DNA from: Acanthacorydalis orientalis
Taxonomy: Eukaryota; Arthropoda; Insecta; Megaloptera; Corydalidae
Assembly: GCA_034766995.1 (NCBI GenBank)
Contig: CM068323.1
Location: 25,305,214-25,369,213 of the forward strand
DNA length: 64,000 bases
Reading direction: 5' to 3'
The notes under the pieces are model-generated. The model was not told where the DNA came from, did not search any database, and was given only the letters and a program-made list of their open reading frames with translations. Positions 51,736 to 63,765 of the stretch are shown here, one piece after another. The stretch's first letter is position 1. Each line of letters begins with the position of its first letter. Made by a program: the position numbers and the translations under genes.

Positions 51736-53335
51736 AACATACAGCAACATCTTTATTTTCTTATAACAACTTTAACTATCAAAAATGATAGGGTAATTCG
51801 TATAAATTATAAGCATAATGATGAAACCAACCCAATATATAATGAGAAGGACCTACTCTGAAAAAAAATTATTTCGAACAAGAAATAGATGATACCTGTT
51901 GCTAAATGAAAAAACATCTAATCAATAATGTAAATTATCGATTAGGAGTCATGGGATACAAAAACGTCCTGAAAATATTTATAAGTACATGTGATAAGAA
52001 CATCAGAAAATAAACTGATAATATACAGAGACGAGACATGGGTTCTTTCAAAATTTCATAAAAGGAATTCACCCAGCAGTGATCTCGAAATGTTCAATAT
52101 TTTATATACATACACAGAGGAATCGTGTGCATAGATTTTTTTATGTCCGTGCTCCTGCATCGGCGTTTGAGAACGTTTCCACAATTCAATTACATCTCCT
52201 CAATGAATAAATAAATTAATCTCATGCGACATTAACTGTTGGGGAAATCCTGAACCGAAATCATTGCACGGCTGTTTCTAACGATTCGCTGAATTGTTTT
52301 CATCAAATATTATCATGTTTAACGACGGCACGCATCAAACGATTTCCAATCGAGATAGAGCCGCGCACGAGGAGCGCACGCTTTGAAAAATGTCACATTT
52401 AATAGAATTTTCATTTTAATTAGCTCTGAATTGATTACAAACAGATTTCGTAATTTAGGATTTATTTTGTTTTTTTTAAAAAAAAAAAAAGTGTTTGTTT
52501 GTATCCTCTAATACTTTTACTAGAGTTTTCGTTTTCGAAATCGAACGAGACAACAGAATCGATAAAACGATCATATCGGCGGGGATTTCACTCTGTTAAC
52601 GGCACTGCGATCATTTTTTTACATATCGGAGCGGCTCTCGGTTCTCCGACAACGTGTATTACGCGTATGGGAATTATTGAAAGCGTACACATCGTCAAGT
52701 CCGAACATTCCGAATAAACCGAATCTCATTGTATTATTATTTTTATTATCAGCTTTCGTCACGCTTATAATTAAGCCTTGTATTTAAATAGAATATTCAC
52801 AACGGTGTACAAAGTGTATATTGTTCTTTTTTTACTAAGGAGGGAATATAAATATTATGCAACCGATTTAAGCGTAAAAGTGTACATTGAATTACAATCT
52901 TTCACTCTAGAGCGATTCTTTTATTTTACGTGTGTCTCTTCAGCCAAAAAAAATAATGCAGGATATTTGCGACAAATTACAGTTTTGTTCCGACAATAAT
53001 TCTGGGTTGATTGATTCCAGGCAGACCTATTGTTATTGAAAAATGTATTTGAATAATTTTATTGTGCATCAGAAAATGCAATAAACTTGCCGCCGAGTAT
53101 TAGGAACTGAATCAATGAATCATGTTTCACTAAATAAGATCTTGCACGATTTTTAGAAATTTGAGCGTATCGGAACAATCAAAAATAAGGATCTTTTCAG
53201 TGTTAATCTGTTTTCAACTAATCGTTTTAATTTTCTAGTTTTCGATCTGTACAAGTTTTTCGTATGTTTTATAACTGTCTACATATGATTTCCATTACAT
53301 ATGAAAAGTATTGCAAGTAAATGCTTTCCTGTGCC

Positions 53336-53475
53336 TCAAAACTCTGAAAATGATGGTATCGCCACCTAAATGCGCATAAATAACAATCAAATACGATCAA
53401 CGATGATTTATTGAACATTTTTGACCAAGAAAAGTGTTCGTGGTATGAAAAAGGAATACAGTTGTGAAAAAAAAA
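53336..53475 (+). repeat. Dispersed repeat family, copy
   Basis: Contains actctgaaaatgatggtatc, gccacctaaatgcgcataaa, taacaatcaaatacgatcaa, cgatgatttattgaacattt, ttgaccaagaaaagtgttcg and tggtatgaaaaaggaata in the family order. Confidence 0.55.
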
Positions 53476-54242
53476 CAATTATTGTACCGCATAAATTTTT
53501 GTTATGTTACTATTTATACGGAACATTTTTTTATCTGTAGTCGAAATGAATGTTAATTGCATAGGCGTATTTGTTTCCTGAAAATCCATTAACGATTTAC
53601 CGATTTTTTCCTGACAACAGAAAAGAATCTCTTCATATTATTTGTTCGTTTACCGTTTTCATCATGACATTCTGCATTCCCATAATTTTATAATACACTT
53701 AACGATTTTAATTAATTTCGAATGGTATTCAATGTAAACAATATCGCAATTGTTCTAATGAACGAAACGAGAAACTCGATTCAGTCGTACGCCTACCATT
53801 CGGAACAGGACAGTTCGTACAAAACGTACTTACTGTCTCTGTATCTCTGTTTCGGTTTTTAATAAATCATTCAGACCTTCGACTTCGGTAAAATCCATTT
53901 TTCCATTAAAGAACGCTTTTGAACTACAGGAAAATTTCGTCTAAAATCATTTCTCAAACATTTCTCATGATTTGTATTCAACGAAATTACTAATCACAAT
54001 TACAATAAATGGTTTATTTAATTGAATAATAGGAAATTATTAATACACGACGTCAATATCAACATGGATAATTAGATAACGAATATAACTATGACCTTTC
54101 ATAAACAAATAATTTATTTTTGTACGGACAAAAAAAAATAAACAATGACCGCGAATTTTTCAGTCGAATACTTGGAGTTGTTTGTAATTCACCGCTTTTG
54201 ATTTGGCCACTTTTTAGTACTTAACGATTTTTTTATGAACTG

Positions 54243-54244
<2 letters not shown>

Positions 54245-54310
<66 letters not shown>
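54245..54310. repeat. (TA)n(TG)n compound microsatellite
   Basis: TA run passing into a TG run. Confidence 0.95.
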
Positions 54311-54794
54311 AATAAAATATTCTAAATTATTTATTTTTGTATATTTTTTCTATTTCTAATCGATTGAAACATTCATACGATTCTGCACGTCAGAACAATC
54401 ATTACACAAATTAATAAATGTAATTTACTTGTAAAACACAAGTATTCTGAAATGAAAATACGATTATATTTCATTATCAAGCAATTATTTAGCATAAACA
54501 CAACACATATCCAATAATTAAGCCCGTTTCTGTAACGTATGGAAACGATTCCAATCAGTTCATTCGACAAGTATGTAATAAATGTAACAAATGAAAATAA
54601 ATTGCAAATTCTTTCACGTACACATACACTTGTACAACAACAATTTAATATTACAAAGTGTATAAATTATTTTCATCGTTTGCTTGTGAAATAAAAATAA
54701 GTAGAAAACTTTGTATGCGTTTGAAACGAGTTAAATTATAAAAATGAAATCGATTCGTCAAGAACCGTAATGTGGCTTGTTTTGAAAAAATTAA

Positions 54795-54908
54795 AGACTG
54801 TGATAGACATCAAATTATTCCATGATAATATGAGAATAATTCAGTTGATTTAATTTTGCTGAATTATTCTCATATATTCTTGGAATAATTTGATGTCTAT
54901 CACAGCCT
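54795..54908. repeat. Near-perfect 114-bp hairpin (50-bp arms, 14-base loop)
   Basis: The left arm 54,795-54,844 pairs with the right arm 54,859-54,908 at 46 of 50 positions. The first paired stretch, after one mismatch near the base, runs ctgtgatagacatcaaatta; the innermost is gagaataattcag. The loop is ttgatttaattttg. The stem is longer and more perfect than a typical microRNA precursor. A foldback element or a hairpin-RNA source of small RNAs are both possible. No gene overlaps it. Confidence 0.7.
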
Positions 54909-55474
54909 TACTAGCTGATTCATCTAGCTGATTTAATTTTGAAATCATGCTTCTTACAGACAGACATACATATTATCTTTGATTTGTATATGATGACGAT
55001 CTAAGACGCTGTAACTGATTTTTAAAGATTTTTTGAAACATGAATAATTTCAGTGCTTTATAGCCAATCGCAAAGTTAATTTAATCTAAATTACGATTAA
55101 AATCCCAAGTAAATATTCGATTATGAATTTTTCCTACATGATATTTCATACATTATTTCTATCGAGGAGAAAATTATACTTAATGTGAAAATTAAAACAA
55201 TAATATTCGATTTTAATTCAAGTAAGTAATTCTAACTTTAATTAATCATAAATACTGTCTATGTACTAAAATTTAATTCACCATTTATACATGTACATAT
55301 ACTGAAATGTATGGAAGTAATTTAAATGAATCATAACTTTTTTATCTTAATTAATTCACAAAGATCGATCGACTTCAGTAATACTGTATACTATTATGTA
55401 TTAGTGGAATATAATTAAAAAGATGCTTTAGAAAATGATTTCAAAATGATTTTAAGTTAAATGCAGCGCTGCAG

Positions 55475-55673
55475 GTGATATATCTACGAACTAAAACAGA
55501 TCCGCAGCCTCATTTTTGTTTCGAATCTATTTGTTGTCCGAAATTTAAGCGCGCCATTGTCTCAACTGTGATTTTATTCAAATGTCTGTTAATTTTTAGT
55601 GTTTCGAGTGTTTTTTTTCTTGCAAATATTTTATTAAATCATGTATCAGTGTGTACAAATGGAGATTGTAAAG
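55475..55673 (+). CDS. Possible orphan exon: cytoplasmic Cys stretch, one membrane span, VCTNGDC motif
   Basis: Between a cag acceptor (55,472-55,474) and an aaag|gtaaac donor an open frame encodes about 66 residues. It contains HFCFESICCPKFKRAI, a hydrophobic span (TVILFKCLLIFSVSSVFFLA), then NHVSVCTNGDCKG. The frame is open upstream without an ATG, so it would need an earlier exon. A type II span followed by VC-T-x-x-x-C resembles the N-terminus of M13 (neprilysin) peptidases, but the diagnostic downstream exons (HExxH) are absent from the window. It may be chance, a truncated copy, or an exon of an unrecognised gene. A frame from about 56,116 to 56,378 would join in phase but is not recognised. 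Confidence 0.25.
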
Positions 55674-56917
55674 GTAAACACATATATTTTTTTATCAAAT
55701 TGATTAAATGCGCTTTGTCTAATGTTCAGCGTCTATTTCTGCTTCAATTGATATTCAATTGTCTTTGAATAATATGGAGATATTTTTGATTCTCGATTTT
55801 GATTAAAAACAATTACTATCACAATTGTTTATGTTGAGATCATTGGAAATAATAGAACTGAATATAAAATAAAAAAAAACTCATATTTTTCGTTGAATTG
55901 TAATTAGCTAACATTGTACAATAATTATCATGTTTTTTACTGGAATAAAAACAAACTGACCTTTCAGTTGTTGTTTTTTTGTAAGCTATTTAACAAATAT
56001 ATGAATATATTTAAAATGGTTTTATTCATTTTTGTAAATAAATACGAGGATATGATATTGTTTATATTTTCCTTATATTGACTTATTAAACTTTTAATTT
56101 TTCTTGTACTGTTAGCGTTCAGACAAAAGCCACAAAGTTCAACGAGTAATTTTTTTTATATTTATGAACTCGTGCGTTATGCCAGAACGTCAACGAAATA
56201 CATAATTATATTACCTATACTAATAAATAAAACAATGTGTTCTTTGTCAGTATTTTATTTTATATTTCATGCAGATATTAAAAAGCACATATCCTGGAGC
56301 AGTAAACAAACTTCACTAACATTATTTAGTCATACAATTATTATTAACATGTTGGCACCAATACAAAAATATACATAACGTGTACATATAATGAATACTA
56401 AAATATATAAAAAAATATAACGATTTTTTTCATATAATATTTACACTGTTTTAATAGAATGTTTTATAAAATTGTGTGTCATAATACCCTTACAAAGCAC
56501 CTGAACGTAGATACAATAAGTCTCAAACGAATAACTCGCGAAGACTTTAAATATAAAACAGAAACATACTCGTCTATCTTTTCTCGATGACCAGAAATCA
56601 TCGAGTCGCTCTTTACGAACATTATTTGTCAGCTGCGTACCGCGTAAAAACGTACCGTACCGTTAAATTTTAAGTGTTTCGATCCGATGCCACGATATTT
56701 AATTCTACCTACGTCTTTGATAAAATAGACTAGCGCTATCGAACCGAAACAGTTAAATTAACTGATAAGGCCATCGCGCTTGTAAATAAGATCTTTTCGG
56801 AATAACTGTATATGAATTAATAAGTCACTGATAGATAACTGATAGTAACTGAAAACTACAACATATAAAAACATATTACTTTATTGATACTTACATAAAG
56901 AGGTTATAAGAAAATAC

Positions 56918-56953
<36 letters not shown>

Positions 56954-57723
56954 GTATACATATATATATATTATTTCAAAAATGTATGGTCTTGTGCTTT
57001 TGAACTTATATTTTGAACATTAGTTGTATAAACATACTATTACACCAGATTTAATCTGATATTTTAAATTCTTAAACTTGCAATTTCAATTAAGCTCTTA
57101 TTTTTACGCTCAGATTTAAACAGATTCAATGTATGAATTCCTATTTTATATCCCGAATTCCGAGTGTTGCTTTGAGAAATCGAGGATATGTTACAATTTG
57201 ATTTTGTTATCACTGTATTGATGTGTGTTTGAAAATTATAACCATTGAGAAACAAAACAATCATACATACACACGAATATCTAAAAAAGGACAGACAGTT
57301 ATTTTTTTTAATCGAAATACATTGTTACAAAAAATACATACAGCTACAACTGAAATAATATGCACTAATAGCTTCTTGTTTTCTCAGTGATTTTATGATA
57401 ATGTACCAATTTATACCTGAGGTAATTGGGTTTGGCAGTTACGAAAATATGTTTCAATGATTTTTCCTAAACTAAACAAATTTAAATAACATCTTCTTCT
57501 CATGAAAAACTCCTTTAATAAACAATTTATAAACGCATTATTATCAAACATTTTTAAAATGTTACAATATAATTAGACTTTGTTTTTTTTTTTTTGTATT
57601 ATTATTTTCAATTAAATACAACAATTAGTAAAAGAAAATGTTATGTTTACGAATAATTAAAATTTTGATGTTATATACTTTTTCACATTAATAAGGCCAC
57701 TACAGAGTTATGTATGTAAGTTT

Positions 57724-57729
57724 TGTGTA

Positions 57730-57799
<70 letters not shown>
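57724..57799. repeat. (TA)n microsatellite
   Basis: TA run with one CA step, starting 15 bases past the Ras stop codon and hence in the Ras 3' UTR. Confidence 0.95.
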
Positions 57800-57801
<2 letters not shown>

Positions 57802-57813
57802 GAATCGACACAA

Positions 57814-59285
57814 TTAAATGATACAGCACTTCTTTCCTTTACTCCTACTCTCTGGTTTAAGTGGTTGTCTTTCAGATAACTGAAACTTTCGCACAATACG
57901 GACTAGCTCGTGAAACGCTTGATCGACATTCATACGTAATTTCGCACTCACTTCGATATATGGTATTTTCAATAATCTCGCTGTATTTTGTGCCTCTGCT
58001 ATTGATACTACGCGCTGGTGATCTAAATCAACCTATATCGATTTTCTCATAAGTAAATTTCAACTCTACATTTACAAATGTACATTTCTATTACATAGAA
58101 TTCTTAGTCTTACCTTATTTCCTACCATTAACATTGGAAATTCATCTCTATCCTTAACTCTCAAAATCTGCTTATGAAACTTGTATATTTCTTCGAAACT
58201 CGAATGGTCAGTCACAGAGAATACGAGTAAAAACCCTTCACCGGATCTCATATATTGTTCTCTCATGGCACTAAATTCTTCTTGGCCCGCTGTATCTAAG
58301 ACTGTGACAAAATTTCGAATAAATCAACTATAAAGTACACATACGTGCATAAAACAACTCACTGTCTAATTTTGCTGGCGTATCGTCGATCACAATCTGT
58401 TTTGTGTATGAATCTTCGATCGTCGGGTCATAGTCTGTTACAAAATAACTCTGAAACAATGCATATATTTAATAAATATTGATACTAGTGAGTACTGGTC
58501 TATTCTTATTAAAATTAAATATAAAAGACCAATTTCTTTAATTGGAAACAAGAACTTATTTTTTATATTCATTATTTTTTTATATTATCTATGAATTGGT
58601 AGTATTTAAATCTATGATTTTTTTATACAATTTTTGAAAGTATACATAAGTGACTATTGTGGTTTACTTTTTATGTTTAGTTATTATATGTGATAAAAAA
58701 ATCAAATATCAAGATAGGGATTTCCCATATGAATCATTTTTATTTTTAAATCTTACAACAGAGTCATAGTTTAATATGCAGAAGAAATACAAATTAATAT
58801 CAATGATTTTTTCATACAATGTACATACATATATATATATATATATATATAGTGTTAATTTATAATTTTTATAAATGTTCTGAATATATAGATAGCATGT
58901 CATTATCTACAAATACAAATATTTGTCAGTAAAATGAGTAGTACGAATTCTGAGTATCTGCAGTTCTTATATAAAAAATTATCATTTACAAATATATATT
59001 TTTCGAGGACACTTCATAACAAGTATCTAAAATAAATTTTCTGAGGTTTTAATTACTAACCAAATCAAAAACAATTACGAGTTTTATGAAAGCAAGATAA
59101 TTGGATAGAAAGCAATATCATAAAAAAAGATATTGGATAATTGCATAAAAATCCTTATATGGTAAACCAGAGTTACTTACTTGAATAAACTGAATTGTTA
59201 TTGCAGATTTTCCTACACCACCTCCACCAACAATAACTAATTTATAAGTTGATGAATAACTTTGTCTATCGTATTGTCGAGACAT
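57814..59285 (-). CDS. RRAS2: R-Ras2 / Ras64B small GTPase
   Basis: Membrane-bound GTP switch of the R-Ras/TC21 group (Drosophila Ras64B). Four exons join to 199 residues: 59,285-59,181, 58,450-58,363, 58,301-58,114 and 58,032-57,814. All five G motifs are present: GGGGVGKS (20-27), switch [10 protein letters not shown] (42-50), [20 protein letters not shown] (from 67), NKVD (126-129, V in place of the usual C) and SAK (156-158). The N-terminal extension [15 protein letters not shown] before the fold and [20 protein letters not shown] are of R-Ras2 type. A basic hypervariable region leads to a CAAX box C196-C-I-I, predicting prenylation, with the second cysteine next to it. The promoter side faces the UPF0415 gene 374 bases away. 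Confidence 0.96.
58451..59180 (-). other. Ras intron 1
   Basis: About 730 bases, AT-rich, with a short (TA)n tract at about 58,829-58,851. No coding signal seen. Confidence 0.85.
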
Positions 59286-59659
59286 TTTTTTTTTTAAAGA
59301 GACGTATGTTATAAATTTACTATATTACCAAAATACAATAAGTAACATCAAGCTCGATGCATTTAAATAAACTAAGTAGAATTAAGGAGTATCCTTCAAA
59401 ACCTACGCAGCCACTCCTATTAATTTCGAACAGCAATAACCACTACATCGATAAAGTATGTCACTAAGCGAAAACCTGTACAATCTAAAACGAATAACAA
59501 AATGATAAGTAAATATTTTACTGTAAATCTCAACAAGCGTTACTGATGCAAGACGATTTCTTTATGCATTGATAAAATTACAAAGAAAAATATAATATAG
59601 TAGCCAATAACCTCACATTTGAATAGCAGTCTTTGAAATACAAACGGTTTAGTAATATT
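59286..59659. promoter_or_regulatory. Putative bidirectional promoter between Ras and UPF0415 genes
   Basis: The two start codons point away from each other and are 374 bases apart, so both transcripts must start within or near this gap. No TATA box at a convincing position. The inference rests on gene arrangement only. Confidence 0.5.
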
Positions 59660-61069
59660 ATGGAACAAATAAAATTATTAGCTGAAAAAGTTGACACAGC
59701 CAAACAATTAATAGACCAATTAAAACACTTGGAGTCCATCGATGGTATTCCAAAACTGCAGAAGAAAATTATCCAAGAATTACAGTTCTTGGAAAAAGTA
59801 AGGGCTGTTGAGATTAGAACTATTTTTAATCAATTAACGTAATGTGCATTTTTAGCAACAGTACAGTGAGAACATTGAATATGTAATCAAATGTACAAAT
59901 TTGACCCATTTTTCTGCCGTCGTAAATGTTTTGTATCAAGTCAAAGAAATAACTCATGTCGATTACTCTTTCACATCAAAAGATAAAAAAATCGGCATCG
60001 ATATAGTATGCGACGGTGGTTTGACGTGGATCAAAGTGATAGCTCGTAACGCACAATCGTTAAAGAGGGTATTGATAGGAGACTATAATTACGGTTGTCG
60101 GACTATTATAAATCACGCCGTAGATATCGTAGATTGTGCTAACGAGCATCCGTGCTACTACAGAACACCGAAAGTATACGTTAACTTCTATTCTCTTACT
60201 TTTATAAACTCTTGCTTGACGAGGTGCTGTTATTTCAGGTCGTTTTTTATTTTATGAACGATATCGAAACGCAACTGAAAAGGGATTTGGAAAAGTTCTC
60301 GATAATCGTCCGGGTATCCGAAAAGAATATCGACTGCTCGGATATATCGAGTCTGTTCCCTTCGACCGAAAACAGTATAGAGTTGTTGAAAAGTTCTGTC
60401 GAACATCTTAATCTCGATGTATCGACGATGATCGCTTACGCTAGTAATTTAACGAACGGGGAGGCTAAATGGGTATTTAAAGAACCGTTACTGACGGATC
60501 AGGCGGAACGAGAATCGAAACAGCCCGTGAAACCGATTTTAGATGATATTTTCAAAGGTCGCTCTCCAAATAAGAAACTGATTTTCAATCTGAATCTTTA
60601 TTTTTGAAATCGTTTGAAATATTTGTAGATAAAAAATTGATTTGCTGTGAAACCGCACATAAAAGTTTTCTTACTATTTTAAACGTTGTCGGCGGACCGA
60701 ACGAACAATCTAGGGGTTATGAATTTTTGAATCGAGTTACCGTGTTGGCTGATAACGCAGTGTCCTTAGTCAATAATCAAGAAACACTAGACGCCGAACA
60801 TCCGAATTTAAAAATCGGTGGTAAAATCAAAGCTAGATCGAGTATAGTGTTCGAGTTCGGTCATCAGTTAAAAGCGGCCACGATATCGGCAAATGATGGT
60901 TTCGTTAGGGCAGCAAAGCAACAGGTACTCGTCAAGAGAAAAAAATTGTTTCATCAGTCGATAAAGTAAAATATTTTCTAAATTTCAGGGCATGTACTAT
61001 GTTACATTTATACACGAGTCGAGAGCTCTCACAGAATTAAAACAGAATTATGCCACAAAAAAAAATTAA
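59660..61069 (+). CDS. C7orf25: UPF0415 family protein (C7orf25-like, DUF1308)
   Basis: Function of this conserved eukaryotic family is not established. Five exons join to 383 residues: 59,660-59,797, 59,856-60,173, 60,239-60,557, 60,629-60,924 and 60,989-61,069, with introns of only 58-71 bases. The ATG at 59,660 was chosen because the open frame before it has no upstream ATG. An N-terminal helical, coiled-coil-like part (EQIKLLAEKVDTAKQLIDQL) leads to a conserved block with WIKVIARNAQSL. The C-terminal DUF1308 region contains ILNVVGGPNEQSRGYEFLNR, FEFGHQLKAATISANDGFVR and the tail TFIHESRALTE, which I recognise from human C7orf25. The gene is divergent from Ras and convergent with HINFP. 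Confidence 0.92.
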
Positions 61070-61370
61070 ACTTATAATTGTGAATATTGTGAATAAGCAA
61101 TTTATTGTGATATTTTGAATTATCAAATTATTTTTCTAGAAACATGAATATATACTATTTAAATTTGTTGTAACTGGACTAAATATATAATTACATACGG
61201 ATCTCCTTTAAATCATTTTTATGATTTAAATCCATCATCCTTCGTTATATGCTTTTCATCAATTCATAGTAACTATTCTACTCTATTCATGATAATAAAA
61301 TACTCTGTAAAATTCACTTCTCTTTACTTTAATTCAAGATGATCTCAATGTTTAAATGGAGATGAGATCA
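61070..61370. other. 3' regions of convergent UPF0415 and HINFP genes
   Basis: About 300 bases. An AATAAA for the plus strand lies near 61,295 and one for the minus strand near 61,102-61,108, so the 3' UTRs probably overlap. A perfect 10-bp inverted repeat with a three-base loop (tttaaatcat / atgatttaaa, 61,208-61,230) sits between them. Confidence 0.5.
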
Positions 61371-61427
61371 CTATGGTTTCTTGTGCTTAAAAGGCCAATG
61401 CTGCATCAGAAAAATAATTTTTACAAA

Positions 61428-63765
61428 TTATTTTTTACTCACTTTATTTGACATCACAGCAATGTTTTTAGAGTCCATTACTTCAGATTTTATTATATTT
61501 CCTTCTGCATCTACCTCATCTATAGTTATAACTACATTATTGTCTACTTGTAATAAGGTGTTTTCGAAATCAGATTCGTTTTCTTCGTTACCCGCTGCGA
61601 CGACGACCATGAAAGAATGATTATCTTTTCCTTTTCTTTCCCGTAAATTGTAGTGCGGTTGACAGGCCGACGACGGTTGCGACTGTCCGATCATCTCTTC
61701 GGTAACTTCCAAACTCTCGTACCGAATCGTTTGTAGCCTCCATAAACCGTCTTCAGGATCTTGTTTATACCTGTACGGAGAATTCGTTAAAACCGTATCG
61801 ACGTATACTTTCCGACTTAGACGATATTACCGAAATCTAGAATGACCCGAAGGCCATCGAAAATCATGGCATCTTATTAAATGAAGCGTCAAGTAGGAGC
61901 CCCGAGAATATTTCTTTTGGCAACAGTGGCAAGCGTACAGCATTCGATCGCTTAAACAATAATTGTGATGGATTTTATCTACGTGAGATTCTAATCCAGC
62001 CATTGAACGGCACTTGAACGAACACTCCTCACACTGATATAACATTTCTGAACAATGTATAGTCGTGTGGCTGACTAAATCGTTTTTTGTCACAGCTCTA
62101 AATTATAAAATTTAAATTAGTTTAAATGTAAAAACAAAAATCATTCACATCCGCACGTACGTGTGATCACAGAATTTACATTTGAAAGGGCGCTCTTGTA
62201 AATGTCTATATCGAATATGTCTAGCTATAGACGCGGGTGTCGTGCACGTCATATCACACAAATGGCATTTGTAATTATTCACGTGTAAACGGACGTGATT
62301 TCGAAGGAGACGTTCGGTCGGGAATATCTTCAAACACTGCGAACACTGGTAACCTTCTCCTGTTATAAATAAACGAACATATTTGTTTTTTTAAAAACAA
62401 AAATTAAGCCTGACGTGCACAAACTCACCATTTGTATTCTGTTGTCTTTTACAGTGATCATGGAATTTGGTCTTTGTAGCAAAAGACTTTCCACACTTCG
62501 GGCACGCGACTAATTTTTCATGAGTATGAGATCTCAGATGTTCGTTTAAATAGAAAACTTTCGGAGACGTGACCGAACAACCTAGAAAAATCAGAACCGT
62601 TAGAATCGAATCCCGAACTTTAATTTCATCACTCTTACCATACCAGCAGCAGGCTAACATATTTTTTGTGCCTTTCTTCACTAGTGTCGGTTTACCACTC
62701 ACATGACACTGAACGTGGTTGAAAAAAGTCTGTACCCTACTGAATACCATCTGACAATCGGCCCAGTCGCACATGAACGGCATTTTACAGTCGGGTATCG
62801 GATTGGTTTCCTCTAATAGGCAGTCTGGTAAATTCAATCGCTCTTTGACATTGTTTCCTACGCATTGTAATTTTGTATAATAGGCATGATAGCTTATATG
62901 GCATTGTGTAAGGCTGTAATCGGTATTTTTAAATAAACACTTCTTCCATTTACACATATATGTATCTGGGGAAAAATAAAATTATTAACTTCTTTACAAA
63001 AGTACACTGCATAAAAAAAGTTATGCATTTCAGTTTATCAAACTGTTATAATCAGACTGCTTGATTTTTTAATGCCCGATGAAATACTTACACTTTTCAT
63101 CTGTATTTTTATTAATATGCGAGAAAACATGCTTTATAAACAAATTATAATCCGTTAACGTATTATTACAATCATCCCAACAGCACTTAAGTGTCAATGG
63201 CTCATCTAACATTTTAACACCTTTAAGTCTTTTTCTTGATCTCTGTAATAATTGTTACTTTAAAAATAATAACAAGAAACGTTAATAAATAATATTATAT
63301 CAGCGAATTTACAGATTTCTCATTCAGTCTGATATATGTAAAAATATTCTTTGACCAGAAAACTGTCTTAAGTTTTACACTGTGTGTTTGTAATGGTGTA
63401 CAATCACAACAATTAAAACAATTATTAATGATTGAAGTATGTGTTACTGAGTCAGTCGTGTGATTATTCATCTATACTTGGAATGATTCTTTTTAAAAAA
63501 CGGCAAAACACGTTTGATAAGATTCAGATTTAAAAAAAATGGGCCTAAATATTTCATTTGGCCTTAAATACTTCCGTACAGCAGTGGAATAATTCGACTC
63601 GACATCGAACTGCATATCAGTGCTGGATTGACGTGATTTCGACCCATTTGATTCTGGATGATCGTTTTCCCGTTTCGTTCTTTTACTTTCACGTCCCGAA
63701 AGATATTTATCGGTATCAAATTCCTCTCCTTCGAATAAATCTGTATCAGATTTTTCTTTATCCAT
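61428..63765 (-). CDS. HINFP: HINFP-like histone H4 transcription factor (C2H2 zinc fingers)
   Basis: HINFP (MIZF) binds histone H4 promoters at the G1/S transition in mammals. Seven exons join to 541 residues: 63,765-63,580, 63,242-63,092, 62,965-62,639, 62,581-62,429, 62,359-62,161, 62,097-61,831 and 61,770-61,428. An acidic, basic-rich N-terminus is followed by divergent long-spaced fingers (CCWDDCNNTLTDYNLFIKH; CDWADCQMVF; CCWYGCSVTSPKVFYLNEHL) and then regular ones (CPKCGKSFATKTKFHDHC, CSQCLKIFPTERLLRNHVRL, CHLCDMTCTTPASIARH, CKFCDHTAVTKNDLVSH, CEECSFKCRSMAGLESH, CHCCQKKYSRGSYLTLHLIR). After the fingers, GHSRFRYKQDPEDGLWRLQT and IRYESLEV are the family signature. The exon 1 donor (gct|gtacgg) is not ideal. 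The stop lies just past a consensus donor gtgagt, so a last small exon ending at 61,371 is an alternative. Confidence 0.93.

Larger units (their letters stand above)
48754..57813. other. Nine-kilobase region between ITIH and Ras genes without a recognised complete gene
   Basis: AT-rich, with many (TA)n tracts (about 49,124, 51,692, 54,245, 56,916 and 57,724). It holds an inverted pair of the dispersed repeat (49,399-49,625), another copy at 53,336-53,475, a long hairpin at 54,795-54,908 and a possible orphan exon at 55,475-55,673. The ITIH promoter should lie at the left end, and the Ras 3' UTR at the right end. The open frame at 50,958-51,491 (177 codons) resembles nothing I know. Confidence 0.6.

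Noticed and set aside
54894..54908. tatcacagcc, identical to the start of miR-2/miR-13 family microRNAs
   Set aside because: It sits at the base of the hairpin stem rather than inside an arm, and the bases after it (ttactagctg) have no pairing partner on the other side, so a miR-2-type precursor cannot fold.
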